64,000 nt of DNA from Eubacteriales bacterium (GTDB lineage Bacteria > Bacillota > Clostridia > Lachnospirales > Lachnospiraceae). The stretch is from contig JAUNGB010000011.1 in NCBI GenBank assembly GCA_030524715.1, positions 1 to 64,000 on the forward strand. Direction: 5' to 3'. The position numbers and the translations under genes are program-made. Each line of letters starts with the position of its first letter. Position 1 is the stretch's first letter. Below are positions 16,376-25,953 of the stretch, one piece after another. The notes below the pieces were generated by a model. It worked only from the letters and a program-made list of their open reading frames with translations, did no database searches and had not been told where the DNA came from.

Positions 16376-18544
16376 TTAAGAAAGCTGTATTTCCCCTTCA
16401 ATGGTATCCTTTACATTTCCGCCTGCATACACCTTCAGCTTTCCTTCATAGGGCGTCCATTTCATATCCCAGTCATAATATCCAAGGCTATCATACGGAA
16501 TCTTTAATGTTACCGCCTTTTCCTCTCCCGGTTTCAGAGTAACCTTTGCAAACGCCTTCAGCTCCCGAACGGGACGCACCCGTTTTGCCGCAGGCGTCTG
16601 CACATAACACTGGACGATCTCATCTCCTGCCTTTTCACCGGTATTGCGTACTGTGACCGTTACGCCAAGTGCGCCCTCAAGCTTCGCAATACTGAGTTCT
16701 TTGTAGCTGTAGCTTGTATAAGATAATCCGTATCCAAAGGGATACAGCGGCTCCACCGGAGCATCCAGATATTTTGACGTAAACTTGGACTTGCCGCCCG
16801 GTCTTCCGGTATTCGTATGGGCATAGTACATCGGACATTGCCCTGTGGCAGCCGGAAACGTAGTCGTCAGCTTGCCGGACGGATTCACATCACCAAGGAG
16901 TACATCCAGAACCGCGTTTCCTGCCTCCACTCCCAAATGCCATGCTTCTACGATTGCCGGAACCGTCTTATCAAGCTGCGAAATTGCCAAAGGCCTGCCG
17001 TTAAACAGAACCGCGATCACAGGTTTTCCTGTTGCCGCCAGTTCTCTGACCATGGCAAGCTGTTCCGGCGGCAGCGTAATCTCCGCCCTGCTGGCAGCCT
17101 CCCCGCTCTCTTCCTTCATTTCACCAAGCACTGCCACAAGCACATCGGATTCTTCTGCGGTCTTTTGCATATCGGCGCTGTCCGCACTGTACCGGTAGGA
17201 TATTTTACGGGCTTCAAGCGCCTCTGTCAGGCTTACGCAGTCGTCGGGATTGGCTCCGATGGCCCATGCTCCTGTCATCTGGCCTTTGTCGGCTGCAAGA
17301 GAACCGAATACACCGATCCTGGTACCGGAAGCAAGCGGCAGAATACTGTTTTCATTCTTTAAAAGCACAATGGATTTTCCCGCCGCTTCTCTTGCAAGCG
17401 CACGATATTCCGGCTTCAGCATGGTTCTCTGTTCTCTTTCCTTATCTGTCCGGTAAGGATTGTCAAAAAGTCCCAGTTCAAATTTAATGCGTAATACATC
17501 CCCGACAGCCTCGTCCAGTACAGTTTCCTCCACTTCGCTGCTTTCCACCAGTTCTTTCAGATGTTCTATGTAAGAATTGGAGGACATATCCATATCCATT
17601 CCTGCTATAACAGCCTGCTTTGCCGCCTCTCTTTTATCTGCGGCGATGCCGTGAGCCACGCACTCGGCAATGGCGTTGGAATCGCTGATGACCAGCCCGT
17701 CAAACTGCCATTTTTCCCTGAGCACATCCCGCAGCAGCCAGGAATTTACCGTACACGGCACTCCGTTAAGGTCGTTAAAGGCCGGCATGACCGCTCTGGC
17801 TCCGGCTTCAATACATGCCTGATAGGGCGGCATGTATTCCTCCCAGAGTCTCTGCATGGACATATCCACCCGGTTATAATCACGTCCTGCTTCCCCTGCT
17901 CCATAGGCCACGAAATGTTTCACACAGGCTGCCATTGCATCCTCTTTTGCCAGATCGTCTCCCTGAAAGCCTTTTACCTTTGCAGCGCCGTAGGCGCTGT
18001 TCAACAGGGCATCTTCTCCCGCGCCTTCACTCACGCGTCCCCATCTTGCGTCCTTTGCCACATCCACCATGGGCGCAAAGGTCAGATGCACGCCAGCGGC
18101 CGTGGCTTCTTCTGCAGCCACTCTCGCCGTTTTTTCCCACAGCGCCGGTTCCCATGCGCAGCTTTCCGCCAGCGGGATCGGGGTGACTGTACGGAATCCA
18201 TGGATCACATCATAGCCAAATAAAAGGGGAATCCCAAGCCTTGTTTCTTCCACGGCGATCTTCTGCAGACGGTTGACCGTATCAGCGTCTCCGATACCGT
18301 TATAAGAGCCCACTCTTCCTGCTCTTAAATCCTCTTCATGAAAGTCCTGTTCCGCTGTTCCCATTAACTTATCAAATTCTTCCTGGGAAATCCTTCCGTC
18401 AAACATCATGTCCAGCAGTTCTTCAAAGCTGACCTCAAAAGCTCCCACCAGAGACGGACCGCACTGCTGAAGCTGTCCCACCTTTTCTTCCAGAGTCATT
18501 TTCTTTAAAAGCTTTTGTATCTGTTTTTCGTAATCTTTTTTCAT
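16376..18544 (-). CDS. GH3 beta-glucosidase/beta-xylosidase-type enzyme
   Basis: About 722 residues, standard two-domain GH3 plus fibronectin-like C-terminus. N-domain landmarks: CVKHFVAYGAGEAGRDYN and the nucleophile Asp in FDGLVISDSNAIAE (about residue 285). The C-domain has KSIVLLKNENSILPL; the Fn3 domain has VRNTGEKAGDEIVQCYV. It removes non-reducing beta-linked glucose or a similar sugar with retention. There is no signal peptide, so it is cytoplasmic. I take the start at 18544 (MKKDYEKQIQ) because AAGGAGG lies just before it; a longer frame to 18571 lacks a ribosome-binding site. The IS-type hairpin debris at 18601-18653 lies immediately upstream, so its expression may depend on read-through from the GH78 gene. 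Confidence 0.9.
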   Translation of the reverse strand: MKKDYEKQIQKLLKKMTLEEKVGQLQQCGPSLVGAFEVSFEELLDMMFDGRISQEEFDKLMGTAEQDFHEEDLRAGRVGSYNGIGDADTVNRLQKIAVEETRLGIPLLFGYDVIHGFRTVTPIPLAESCAWEPALWEKTARVAAEEATAAGVHLTFAPMVDVAKDARWGRVSEGAGEDALLNSAYGAAKVKGFQGDDLAKEDAMAACVKHFVAYGAGEAGRDYNRVDMSMQRLWEEYMPPYQACIEAGARAVMPAFNDLNGVPCTVNSWLLRDVLREKWQFDGLVISDSNAIAECVAHGIAADKREAAKQAVIAGMDMDMSSNSYIEHLKELVESSEVEETVLDEAVGDVLRIKFELGLFDNPYRTDKEREQRTMLKPEYRALAREAAGKSIVLLKNENSILPLASGTRIGVFGSLAADKGQMTGAWAIGANPDDCVSLTEALEARKISYRYSADSADMQKTAEESDVLVAVLGEMKEESGEAASRAEITLPPEQLAMVRELAATGKPVIAVLFNGRPLAISQLDKTVPAIVEAWHLGVEAGNAVLDVLLGDVNPSGKLTTTFPAATGQCPMYYAHTNTGRPGGKSKFTSKYLDAPVEPLYPFGYGLSYTSYSYKELSIAKLEGALGVTVTVRNTGEKAGDEIVQCYVQTPAAKRVRPVRELKAFAKVTLKPGEEKAVTLKIPYDSLGYYDWDMKWTPYEGKLKVYAGGNVKDTIEGEIQLS

Positions 18545-18600
18545 ATAACCTCCTTGTTCGCCTACATTCAAGACTCGCCTACGAATCTTGGCGGGGGATT

Positions 18601-18671
18601 GACTCCCGCCGCTGATACAGATTTGTTACTTTCCTCCTATAGAGACGGGAGTCATCCTATATCTGATATAA
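18601..18671. mobile_element. IS200/IS605-type end remnant with hairpin and repeat copy B
   Basis: GACTCCCG (18601-18608) pairs with CGGGAGTC (18646-18653), and GGCGGG (18590-18595) pairs with CCCGCC (18605-18610), so two alternative stems exist. CTCCTATAGAGACGGGAGTC (18634-18653) and the next 18 bases repeat 14593-14629. The repeat overlaps the last codons and stop of the GH78 gene (18657), which may owe its final residues to this element. No transposase is present; the identification rests on the hairpin type only. Confidence 0.4.
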
Positions 18672-21197
18672 GTAGCTTCCGGCTTTTACCACAATTTCCT
18701 GCTGGCCCGGCAGCCGGATCTGCGCTTCCCCTCCAAAGGGAACTTTTATTTCGTAGGAAACTCTGCCGTCTTCTCCATATGTCCAATTGGACTCATAGGT
18801 TCCGGCTGCTGTGTCAAGCCTGCATTTTGCAAAGCCAAGCCTGCTGTCCGGATGTGGTTCTATGATCGCCTTTCTGAATCCGGGTTCCATCTCACGGATT
18901 CCGCAGGTATATCCGTACATCCATGCCTCAATACTTCCGTAGCTGTAATGGTTCAGGCTGTTCATCCCCTCCGGATTCATATGTCCGTCCGGCAGTACGG
19001 AATTCCAGCGTTCCCAGATAGTAGTGGCTCCCAGATCTACGCTGTAAAGCCATCCCGGATAATCCTCATTCAGCAGCAGATCCACTGCCTGGCCGTGATG
19101 TCCTGTTTCTGTCAATGCGGGACAAAGTATCGGCGTCCCCACAAACCCTGTGTTTAAATGATTCCGATTGTCCGTCACCCTCCGGGACAGGGCGTTTCCT
19201 TCTTCTGCCGCCCTGCCGTCCGTAATGCCGAACATGACCGCAATGGCCGAGCCTGTCTGTGTATGGCACAGGCAAAGCCCGTTCTCATCAAAATATTTCT
19301 CAAGGAGCGCGCTTTTGATCTCCTGCGCAAGCTTTCTATATTCTGCGGCATCCCCGGCATATCCCAGTATTTCGGCTGATTTCGCGATAATATCCGCATC
19401 CCTGTAATAATAGGCGCTTGCAATATAAAGCGGATCGGTCGCTCCGAAGGGACCGGGCTGTTCATTATCCAGTGCAAGCCAGTCTGCAAAATGGAAGCCG
19501 CTTTTGATCAGATGTCCGCCCTCTTCCGCCTCTTCCAGTTTTCTTTCATAGTCCACCCACGCTTTCATTCCCGGATAAGTTTCTGCAAGCAGAGTTTTGC
19601 TTCCATAGTGAAGGTACACGTTCCACGGAATGATCACGCCTGCATCCGCCCATGGACAGCTTCCGCACTCCGCGATCATTCCCTGCTTGATACGCGGCAC
19701 CACATTCGGAACCGCTCCATCTGTGATGCTCTGCTCTGCCCGCATATCCCACAGATATTTCCGGTAAAACGCCGGCATGTACATGTTATAGCAGGCGGTT
19801 TCTGAGAATACCTGGGCATCTCCCGTCCAACCAAGACGCTCGTCCCTCTGGGGACAGTCCGTAGGAACGTCCAGGAAATTATCCTTCTGCCCCCATAAGG
19901 CATTGGAAAACAATTGATTTACCTTCTCATTTCCTGTGACGATCCAGCCAATCTGGTCAAAATCGCTGCGCAGGTGAAAGGCGGTAAAGTGATACGCTTC
20001 ACACTCCTTCGGAAGGGCTTTCCATCCTTCCCCGGGCATCTGAAGCTCTGCCAGCATATACCGAAAGCCATAGAAGGTAAAATGCGGCCTTACATGGGCT
20101 CTCCTTCCATTTGATATGTATATAAATTCCGTCTTTGCAAGACGCAGGTTTTCATGGTAAAAGCATCCGTCCTGCAGAATCTCACAGGCGGTCAGACGGA
20201 GCTTTGCATCCTTTGGCAGAGCGCTGTCAAACTCTGTCCATCCTGTCAGGTTCTGGCCAAAATCAAGGATGGTTTCTCCCTTTGGCGATGTGATCACCTC
20301 CACCGGGCGGAAGGCTTCCTTCTTCACAATGGGAAGGTTATAACGGTCTGTCAGCGGGCCGCATTTTTCCGGCGCCGCACATACAGCCGGGCAGCCTGCC
20401 ACTGTATCTTCCAGCCTTGCGTCATAAATCTCCCCGTCATAGATCCCGCTGAAGGCAACCGGCGAGATTCTGCTCATCCATCCTTCCCCGGTTGCCGCAC
20501 AAAGCTCTCCGTCCACATATAATTCCGCGATTGCATACAGCCTGTCCCCGTATAAATTGGGGATTCCTCCGTCAAATCCAAGGCGGCTTTTAAACCACCC
20601 TTCCCCAAGCCAAAGCTCTATATGATTCTCTCCGTCAATGAGATATTCCGTGACATCATAAACACTGGTCTGCAAGTGAAAATCATAGGAGTGATAACCC
20701 GGCGCCAGATACTCGCCTCCCACCTTCTGCCCGTTAATATAGCATTCATAAACCCCAAGGCCGCACAAATACAGGCGTGCTTCTGCAGCCTTATGCACTT
20801 CAAAGTTCTTCTCAAGAATGTAACCTGCCATGGAATCCGTATCCACGATTTTCTCACCCGGCGTGATCCACCTGCCCGTCCATTCCTCATTCATTTTTCC
20901 TGTTTCAAAATAACTGGAGGCTTCCGCCTTTTCCCCGCTGTCCGCCGTCACGGAAACAGTCCAGTCATATCGTGTTCTCGGCTCCAGAATTAACCGCACC
21001 GGATAGTCCAGGCTGTCGGCGTTTGCATCTCTGCCGCTGTCATATAGGATTTCCGTTCCTTTTCTTACTGTGATTTCCGCATACTTCTGCATTTTCCCTT
21101 GCTGTGCCTCTTCCACCTTCCATGAAAAAGACGCCGGATCGTAGCTGTAGCCCTTTGGCTCTTCTATATGATTCACTCGCAACTCTGTTATCTTCAC
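18657..21197 (-). CDS. Alpha-L-rhamnosidase, GH78
   Basis: About 846 residues. GH78 landmarks: N-terminal beta-sandwiches with FGQNLTGW-type strands, the catalytic motif DVPTDCPQRDERLGWTGDAQ, TTIWERWNSVLPDG, and the second acid in NHYSYGSIEAWMY. By family it releases alpha-L-rhamnose from imported glycosides in the cytoplasm. The start is chosen at the GTG at 21197, preceded by GAGGAGG at a good distance; the longer frame to 21245 runs through leader repeats and has no ribosome-binding site. The C-terminus (KAGSYLYQI) coincides with IS-end-like sequence. It differs from the GH78 at 8075 in lacking that enzyme's 70-residue tail. Confidence 0.92.
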   Translation of the reverse strand: MKITELRVNHIEEPKGYSYDPASFSWKVEEAQQGKMQKYAEITVRKGTEILYDSGRDANADSLDYPVRLILEPRTRYDWTVSVTADSGEKAEASSYFETGKMNEEWTGRWITPGEKIVDTDSMAGYILEKNFEVHKAAEARLYLCGLGVYECYINGQKVGGEYLAPGYHSYDFHLQTSVYDVTEYLIDGENHIELWLGEGWFKSRLGFDGGIPNLYGDRLYAIAELYVDGELCAATGEGWMSRISPVAFSGIYDGEIYDARLEDTVAGCPAVCAAPEKCGPLTDRYNLPIVKKEAFRPVEVITSPKGETILDFGQNLTGWTEFDSALPKDAKLRLTACEILQDGCFYHENLRLAKTEFIYISNGRRAHVRPHFTFYGFRYMLAELQMPGEGWKALPKECEAYHFTAFHLRSDFDQIGWIVTGNEKVNQLFSNALWGQKDNFLDVPTDCPQRDERLGWTGDAQVFSETACYNMYMPAFYRKYLWDMRAEQSITDGAVPNVVPRIKQGMIAECGSCPWADAGVIIPWNVYLHYGSKTLLAETYPGMKAWVDYERKLEEAEEGGHLIKSGFHFADWLALDNEQPGPFGATDPLYIASAYYYRDADIIAKSAEILGYAGDAAEYRKLAQEIKSALLEKYFDENGLCLCHTQTGSAIAVMFGITDGRAAEEGNALSRRVTDNRNHLNTGFVGTPILCPALTETGHHGQAVDLLLNEDYPGWLYSVDLGATTIWERWNSVLPDGHMNPEGMNSLNHYSYGSIEAWMYGYTCGIREMEPGFRKAIIEPHPDSRLGFAKCRLDTAAGTYESNWTYGEDGRVSYEIKVPFGGEAQIRLPGQQEIVVKAGSYLYQI

Positions 21198-21276
21198 CGT
21201 ATACCTCCTCAAAATCAAAACCCGGATAAAATACCATAAAAGCAAAACGGAACTTCACATCCTGCTTTGCTGCATG

Positions 21277-21306
21277 CTCATGCTTTTGCTATATACTCAT
21301 GCTTTT
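21277..21306 (-). repeat. Short tandem repeat in the GH78 leader
   Basis: CTCATGCTTTT occurs at 21277-21287 and again at 21296-21306 (period 19). On the minus strand this is AAAGCATGAG, repeated between the operator and the start codon. The core GC(C)ATGAGCATG is also present in the much longer repeat array before the GH2 gene at 25723. Confidence 0.5.
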
Positions 21307-21337
21307 ATTTTACTGGTTCCCCTGAAGATAAAACATA

Positions 21338-21574
21338 GTGTTTTTTTTCCAAAATCCGACATATTATAATGTGATGGTAACAAGGTCGGATACTATCTCC
21401 GTCATCGAGTCAAATACCCTATGCAAGCATACGGGGCGGAAAATCTATTATATTGATTTTGAATGCAACCAATATATGGATGAATGGAATTTTGAAAACT
21501 GGGGGATTAAATACTGGTCGAAAACACCGGAGTTTTTGGCCTATGCAAAGACGCATCAGCAGCTATCTCATTAA
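21338..21574 (+). CDS. Small hypothetical ORF of uncertain reality
   Basis: A 78-codon frame that overlaps the predicted operator. An internal ATG at 21375 would give a 66-residue protein starting MVTRSD, with an aromatic-rich middle (YMDEWNFENWGIKYWSKTPEF). I do not recognise the family, and there is no good ribosome-binding site. It may be a fossil, for instance of a gene displaced when the neighbouring AAA gene arrived. Low confidence. Confidence 0.25.
   Translation: MFFFQNPTYYNVMVTRSDTISVIESNTLCKHTGRKIYYIDFECNQYMDEWNFENWGIKYWSKTPEFLAYAKTHQQLSH
21356..21373 (-). promoter_or_regulatory. Candidate operator, copy 3 (CCGACAT motif) before GH78
   Basis: CCGACATATTATAATGTG, matching copy 2 at 15 of 18 positions. 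Here the core ACAT-ATTATA-ATGT is a perfect dyad. It lies about 160 bases upstream of the chosen GH78 start. Confidence 0.55.
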
Positions 21575-21577
21575 CAG

Positions 21578-21606
21578 TTGAAAAAACAGTACAATACCGT
21601 TACAAT
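21578..21606 (+). promoter_or_regulatory. Promoter of the AAA/nuclease gene at 21682
   Basis: TTGAAA (21578-21583), a 17-base spacer and TACAAT (21601-21606). A strong-looking sigma-A promoter 75 bases before the ATG; the ribosome-binding site is AAGGCGGTG. Confidence 0.65.
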
Positions 21607-21681
21607 GATTATCAGATAGTTTATAATCTTCAGGATTACCCGATGCTATAAACAAATATCATAAAAAGGCGGTGAAACAGA

Positions 21682-23130
21682 ATGAAAACCTTTAACACAA
21701 CTGCCGTATGCATACCGGACCGTCATTATATGGTTGATCTGACCACAAGACTGGATGCCATTAAGGCCATGGTAGATGACGGAAAATATTTTACCATCAA
21801 CCGCGCCCGCCAATATGGCAAGACCACAACACTAAAAGCGCTGGAAAAATATCTGGCGCCGGATTATATCGTGATCAGCCTGGATTTTCAGAATTTAGAT
21901 CACGATACCTTTGAAACAGGAGGAACATTTTCTCAGGCTCTGGCCAGATTGTTGATGGATGCCAGCGAGTTTAAAAATATACCAATCCCGGAAGAATTTT
22001 TAGGCTCCTTTCAGAAACTTGATGAACGTAATCCCGATACAGTTAAAATGGATGAGCTTTTCAGAATATTCAGAAGATGGTGCAAATCCTCTCACAAACC
22101 CATTGTTCTGCTCATTGATGAAGTGGACAGCGCAGCAAATAATCAGGTGTTTCTTGATTTTCTTTCACAGTTGAGAGCCGGCTATATTGACAGGGATACA
22201 ATTCCAACATTTCATTCCGTTATCCTTGCCGGGGTGACTGATGTAAAAAATCTCAAACGGAAACTGCGGCCGGAGGAATCACACAAATTAAACAGCCCAT
22301 GGAATATTGCGGCAGATTTCAATATTGATATGAGTTTTTCAGCGGAAGACATTAAAGGAATGCTCAAAAGTTATGAAGCAGATCATCACACGGGAATGGA
22401 TATAGATAAGATTGCACGGCTGATTTATGACTATACCGACGGCTACCCTTTTCTGGTTTCCCGTATGTGCCAGTACCTCGGTGAAAAAATGCCCGGAACC
22501 GCAAGATTTCAGACAAAGGCAGCTTCCTGGACATCAGATGGCGTAAATGAGGCGGCACGGCTGATTGAGGGAGAATCCAATACTCTCTTTGAATCTATGA
22601 TAGGAAAGCTGTATGACTATCCGGAGCTTGAAAGTATTATCCGGCGGATTCTCTTTAATGGCGAGGACATTCCATATAATCCATTAGAGCCTTCCATCTC
22701 TCAGGCTGTGATGTACGGATTTGTCAAAGAAAAAAATGGAAAACTTACCGTTTCCAACAGGATTTTTGAAACGGTATTCTACAATCTTTTTCTTACAAGT
22801 CAGGAAATGCAGAAAACAGAAATATGGAAAGCCGCTAACAGAGAAAAATATCAGTTCATTGAAAATAATCAGTTAAATATGGAACGGATACTGGAACGGT
22901 TTGTGGTTACCTATAATGATATTTACGGTGACAAAGGCGAAAAATTCACAGAAGAGGAAGGGCGAAAATATTTTCTTCTTTATCTGAAACCGATCATTAA
23001 CGGAACCGGAAATTATTATATTGAGGCCCGAACAAGAAACAACGAAAGAACCGACATTATCGTCGATTATCTGGGAACGCAATATGGCATCGAATTAAAA
23101 ATATGGCATGGAAATAAATCAGGCATTTAA
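21682..23130 (+). CDS. AAA-like ATPase with PD-(D/E)XK nuclease domain, C-terminus truncated
   Basis: 482 residues. N-terminal P-loop ATPase: Walker A RARQYGKTTT (about residue 40-50), Walker B IVLLIDEVDSA (about 150), then a helical domain. It ends in the start of a PD-(D/E)XK nuclease fold, RTDIIVDYLGTQYGIELKIW. Relatives I know continue for roughly 50 residues past this ELK motif; here the frame stops ten residues later, and no other frame resumes it. It is probably truncated. These ATPase-nuclease proteins are frequent, poorly understood accessory genes of gut Firmicutes and Bacteroidetes. It has its own promoter, stands opposite to its neighbours and ends at a bidirectional hairpin, so it behaves as a separate insertion. 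Confidence 0.75.
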   Translation: MKTFNTTAVCIPDRHYMVDLTTRLDAIKAMVDDGKYFTINRARQYGKTTTLKALEKYLAPDYIVISLDFQNLDHDTFETGGTFSQALARLLMDASEFKNIPIPEEFLGSFQKLDERNPDTVKMDELFRIFRRWCKSSHKPIVLLIDEVDSAANNQVFLDFLSQLRAGYIDRDTIPTFHSVILAGVTDVKNLKRKLRPEESHKLNSPWNIAADFNIDMSFSAEDIKGMLKSYEADHHTGMDIDKIARLIYDYTDGYPFLVSRMCQYLGEKMPGTARFQTKAASWTSDGVNEAARLIEGESNTLFESMIGKLYDYPELESIIRRILFNGEDIPYNPLEPSISQAVMYGFVKEKNGKLTVSNRIFETVFYNLFLTSQEMQKTEIWKAANREKYQFIENNQLNMERILERFVVTYNDIYGDKGEKFTEEEGRKYFLLYLKPIINGTGNYYIEARTRNNERTDIIVDYLGTQYGIELKIWHGNKSGI

Positions 23131-23188
23131 ACTCTATATTCTTATAAATACAGTATTTTTCACTGTTTAATTCTACAGGAAAGCATTC

Positions 23189-23231
23189 AAAAATGCAGGA
23201 AGCCCGTATGGGACACACTTCCTGCATTTTT
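23189..23231. terminator. Bidirectional terminator between convergent genes
   Basis: AAAAATGCAGGAAG (23189-23202) pairs with CTTCCTGCATTTTT (23218-23231). T-runs are present in both orientations. It serves the AAA gene from the left and the GH2 gene from the right. Confidence 0.8.
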
Positions 23232-23308
23232 CTTAACTCTAATGTTCAGCACAAAGCTTTTCTTAGATTAATGGCTCCCGGAATGGGATACCAATTTCTT
23301 TCTTTTCT

Positions 23309-25681
23309 TTAAAATTCCACCGACGCTTCCTTCAGATCCTTTCCGGAAACTGTTACTTTTATCTTTCCGGCCTCTCCGGTCAGCTTCAAAACAGCCAGTG
23401 CGTGTCCTTCGCCCGCCGTTGTTTCGGGAAGCTCATACCCTTTCCGGTGAAGGGCCTTCACTCCGGCAAATGCAAGAAGCTTTGCAGGCCCATGGATCTG
23501 AATGGATAGCGGGGCATTTGAATCTGCCGCAAGCACCCCGTCCCCATCCAGAATGTCCACATTGACAAAGGCAAGCGTTTCATATTTTTCCAAATCCAGC
23601 TTAATTACTTCTGCTTTTTGGGAAGACTTCAGAGAAGTCCGTCCGATTTCCTTCCCGTTTTCATAGGCAACCGCAAGAAGCTCGCCCGGCTCATACACCG
23701 TATGGAACTGTGTCTCAAAATTTGTCTCCTTCCCGCACGGCTGTACGCCAAGGGATCTTCCGTTTATAAACAGCTCCGCGCTGTCTCCGCCGCCGTAAAC
23801 CTGAATCATGACAGGCTTTCCTTCCTGGCCCTCATAGGAATAATTAAAAGTACAGTCTGTATAACGCCATGGGCCAAAGTTACGCGGGCTTCCATAGCTT
23901 GCCGGATCCTGAACCGCAATACACGGCTTCTTTGTCAGCCCGAACACGATCTCCCTGTAATAAGATACGGGACGGCGGTTTCCGATGATGGAGATATCTC
24001 CGCCTGTATTCATAAGATCCGGATATACCGATGATACTTCTCCAAGGTAATCCCACCCTGTCCAGGTAAAATCCCCTATGACAGCCGGACAGCGCATAAT
24101 GGTATCCCAGTTTTCTGCAATCTGTTTTGGATATGTTTCAGTTCCCACCATTACACGGTCTGCATATTTTTCCGCGTCCATCAGATATCTGGAGGTCATA
24201 TAATTATATCCGATGACGTCCATGGTCGTCTCAAGCTTTTCCAGAATCCCTCCCAAAATCGGATGGGAAACGATTCCCGGCATATTATTCTCCATGGCTG
24301 CCATAAACACATTGACATCTCCCCTTCCGGTATCTGCTTCTCCGTTTGTAATATCATCTACGATCTGAGCCAGGGCATCCCCTGCTGCAAAAGCGCCGTT
24401 AATACCGTTGGTCGTATAACGGGATGGATCCAGTTCGTGAAATTTATCGCTTAACATACGGCTGGTTTCAAAGCCCTTTTCCGTACAGATTTCAAAAATT
24501 TCATTTCCGGTAGAATATAAAATCACCGACGGGTGATTATAGTCAGCCTCCACCATATGTTCCATATCGCTTTCCCAGTTCCGCTGAAAATCAATGGAAT
24601 AATCGTAGCTTACCTTACTCTTATTCCATACGTCCACCAGCTCGTCCATCACATAGACTCCCAGTCTGTCGCATGCACGAAGAAGCGCCTGAGACGCCGG
24701 ATTATGGGCGGAACGGATGGCGTTAAAGCCTGCCTCCTTCAGCCTTTTTACCCTGCGGTATTCGTAATCATCATAGGTTGCTGTTCCCAGAATCCCCTGA
24801 TCGTGGTGAATACATGCGCCCCGGAGTTTCACATTTCTTCCGTTCACGCGAAGGCCATGGCGGCTGTCCACGGTAAGCTTCCTCACACCGGATACGATTT
24901 CTGTTTCATCCAGCGCTCCCAGATCGTTGGATACGGTAAATGTCACTGTATAAAGATTGGGTTCCAGTTCATCCCAAAGCTTCGCATGTTCAAGATACAC
25001 ATTCTTACGGAACTCCAGTTCCCGGCGGCTGTTTATTCTTACAGGATAGCTGTTATTCACCGCCGTATTGCCGTCAGCATCCCTGATTGTCACAGCTGCT
25101 GTCACCGTATCTGCGTTCAGGCTGTCGTTATATATCCGGGCAGACACGCACACCAGCGCGCCGTCGGCATCTGCATCCAGAGTCGTCATACGCAGCCCGT
25201 ATGGTCTTACATAAATGCTTTTCCCATGAATCAGGTAAACATCACGGTAGATCCCGGCGCCGCTGTACCAACGGCTGCTTCTGGTTCCGCATTTCACCGC
25301 GACCAGAACCGTATTCTGCTCTCCGTATTTCAGATAATCTCCGATTTCTACGGTAAAATCCGTATATCCATATGCGCTTTCTCCCACCTTGGACTGATTT
25401 ACAAATACACTGGCATTGCGGTATATTCCCTCAAACTGAAGCATCACATGCCCGCCCCGGTATTCCTCCGGAACAAAAAACTGCTTATAGTATTTATATT
25501 CTCCCCCGTCGATATTACCGGTATAGCCTCCGTTTACTGCTCCCTGCTTCTGTTCCTCATGAAACATAGCGTCATGGGGCAGCTCTACATCCACCGCTTC
25601 CTCCGGTACCCGGAATACCAGTTCAAACGGGTCTGAATCCTTCCATAACTTCCAATTACTGTTAAACTTTATCTTTTCCAT
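23309..25681 (-). CDS. GH2 beta-galactosidase/beta-glucuronidase-type enzyme
   Basis: 790 residues with the GH2 order: jelly-roll sugar-binding domain (1-150), immunoglobulin-like domain (155-270), TIM barrel (275-570) and C-terminal beta domains. Acid/base Glu394 in YSTGNEIFEI; nucleophile Glu515 in MVGTETYP; the barrel start LRGACIHHDQGILG is typical. The family acts on beta-galactosides, glucuronides or mannosides; the sequence favours a galactosidase-type enzyme, but no more can be said. Cytoplasmic. GGAGG lies six bases before the ATG. It has an unusually long repeat-filled leader and a shared operator copy upstream, so it probably belongs to the AraC regulon although it is monocistronic. 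Confidence 0.92.
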   Translation of the reverse strand: MEKIKFNSNWKLWKDSDPFELVFRVPEEAVDVELPHDAMFHEEQKQGAVNGGYTGNIDGGEYKYYKQFFVPEEYRGGHVMLQFEGIYRNASVFVNQSKVGESAYGYTDFTVEIGDYLKYGEQNTVLVAVKCGTRSSRWYSGAGIYRDVYLIHGKSIYVRPYGLRMTTLDADADGALVCVSARIYNDSLNADTVTAAVTIRDADGNTAVNNSYPVRINSRRELEFRKNVYLEHAKLWDELEPNLYTVTFTVSNDLGALDETEIVSGVRKLTVDSRHGLRVNGRNVKLRGACIHHDQGILGTATYDDYEYRRVKRLKEAGFNAIRSAHNPASQALLRACDRLGVYVMDELVDVWNKSKVSYDYSIDFQRNWESDMEHMVEADYNHPSVILYSTGNEIFEICTEKGFETSRMLSDKFHELDPSRYTTNGINGAFAAGDALAQIVDDITNGEADTGRGDVNVFMAAMENNMPGIVSHPILGGILEKLETTMDVIGYNYMTSRYLMDAEKYADRVMVGTETYPKQIAENWDTIMRCPAVIGDFTWTGWDYLGEVSSVYPDLMNTGGDISIIGNRRPVSYYREIVFGLTKKPCIAVQDPASYGSPRNFGPWRYTDCTFNYSYEGQEGKPVMIQVYGGGDSAELFINGRSLGVQPCGKETNFETQFHTVYEPGELLAVAYENGKEIGRTSLKSSQKAEVIKLDLEKYETLAFVNVDILDGDGVLAADSNAPLSIQIHGPAKLLAFAGVKALHRKGYELPETTAGEGHALAVLKLTGEAGKIKVTVSGKDLKEASVEF

Positions 25682-25722
25682 TCTGTACCTCCATGCTTTC
25701 CGAACCTGCGATTATAGTTTTA

Positions 25723-25910
25723 TTATCCATGCTCATGGCTTCATTTTCTGTAATCATAGCTTCACTATCCGTACTCATATTTTCATTATCCATGCTCATG
25801 GCTTCATTCTCTGCGCTAACAGCTTCACTATCTGTACTTATAACTTCACTATCTGTACCTATGGCTTCTTTATCTATAGCTTCACTATCTGCGCTTATAT
25901 TTTCATTTTA
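25723..25910 (-). repeat. 21-bp tandem repeat array (about nine copies) in the GH2 leader
   Basis: A degenerate 21-base unit, on the plus strand roughly TCTGTACTYATAGCTTCACTA, repeats about nine times; one copy is shortened to 15 bases. The unit is a multiple of three, and the array has no stop in at least one frame on each strand. The minus strand reads heptads like TDSEAMS, but no ribosome-binding site or start leads into it. It lies between the operator and the GH2 start codon, so it would be transcribed as 5' UTR. Confidence 0.8.
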
Positions 25911-25953
25911 TAATCATCTTCCGGAAAAAGGTACCATATTTTTTTATCTGTAT

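Noticed and set aside
22873-23082. CCGACATTATCG at about 23051, resembling the operator
   Set aside because: It lies inside the AAA coding sequence (ERTDIIV) and lacks the rest of the 18-bp pattern.
24533-25636. 367-codon open frame on the plus strand
   Set aside because: It lies entirely antisense to the GH2 gene, has no ribosome-binding site and encodes Ile/His/Cys-rich nonsense typical of a shadow frame.
25693-25920. CRISPR array from the regularly spaced repeats
   Set aside because: The repeats are direct tandem units without spacers and are degenerate; there are no cas genes.
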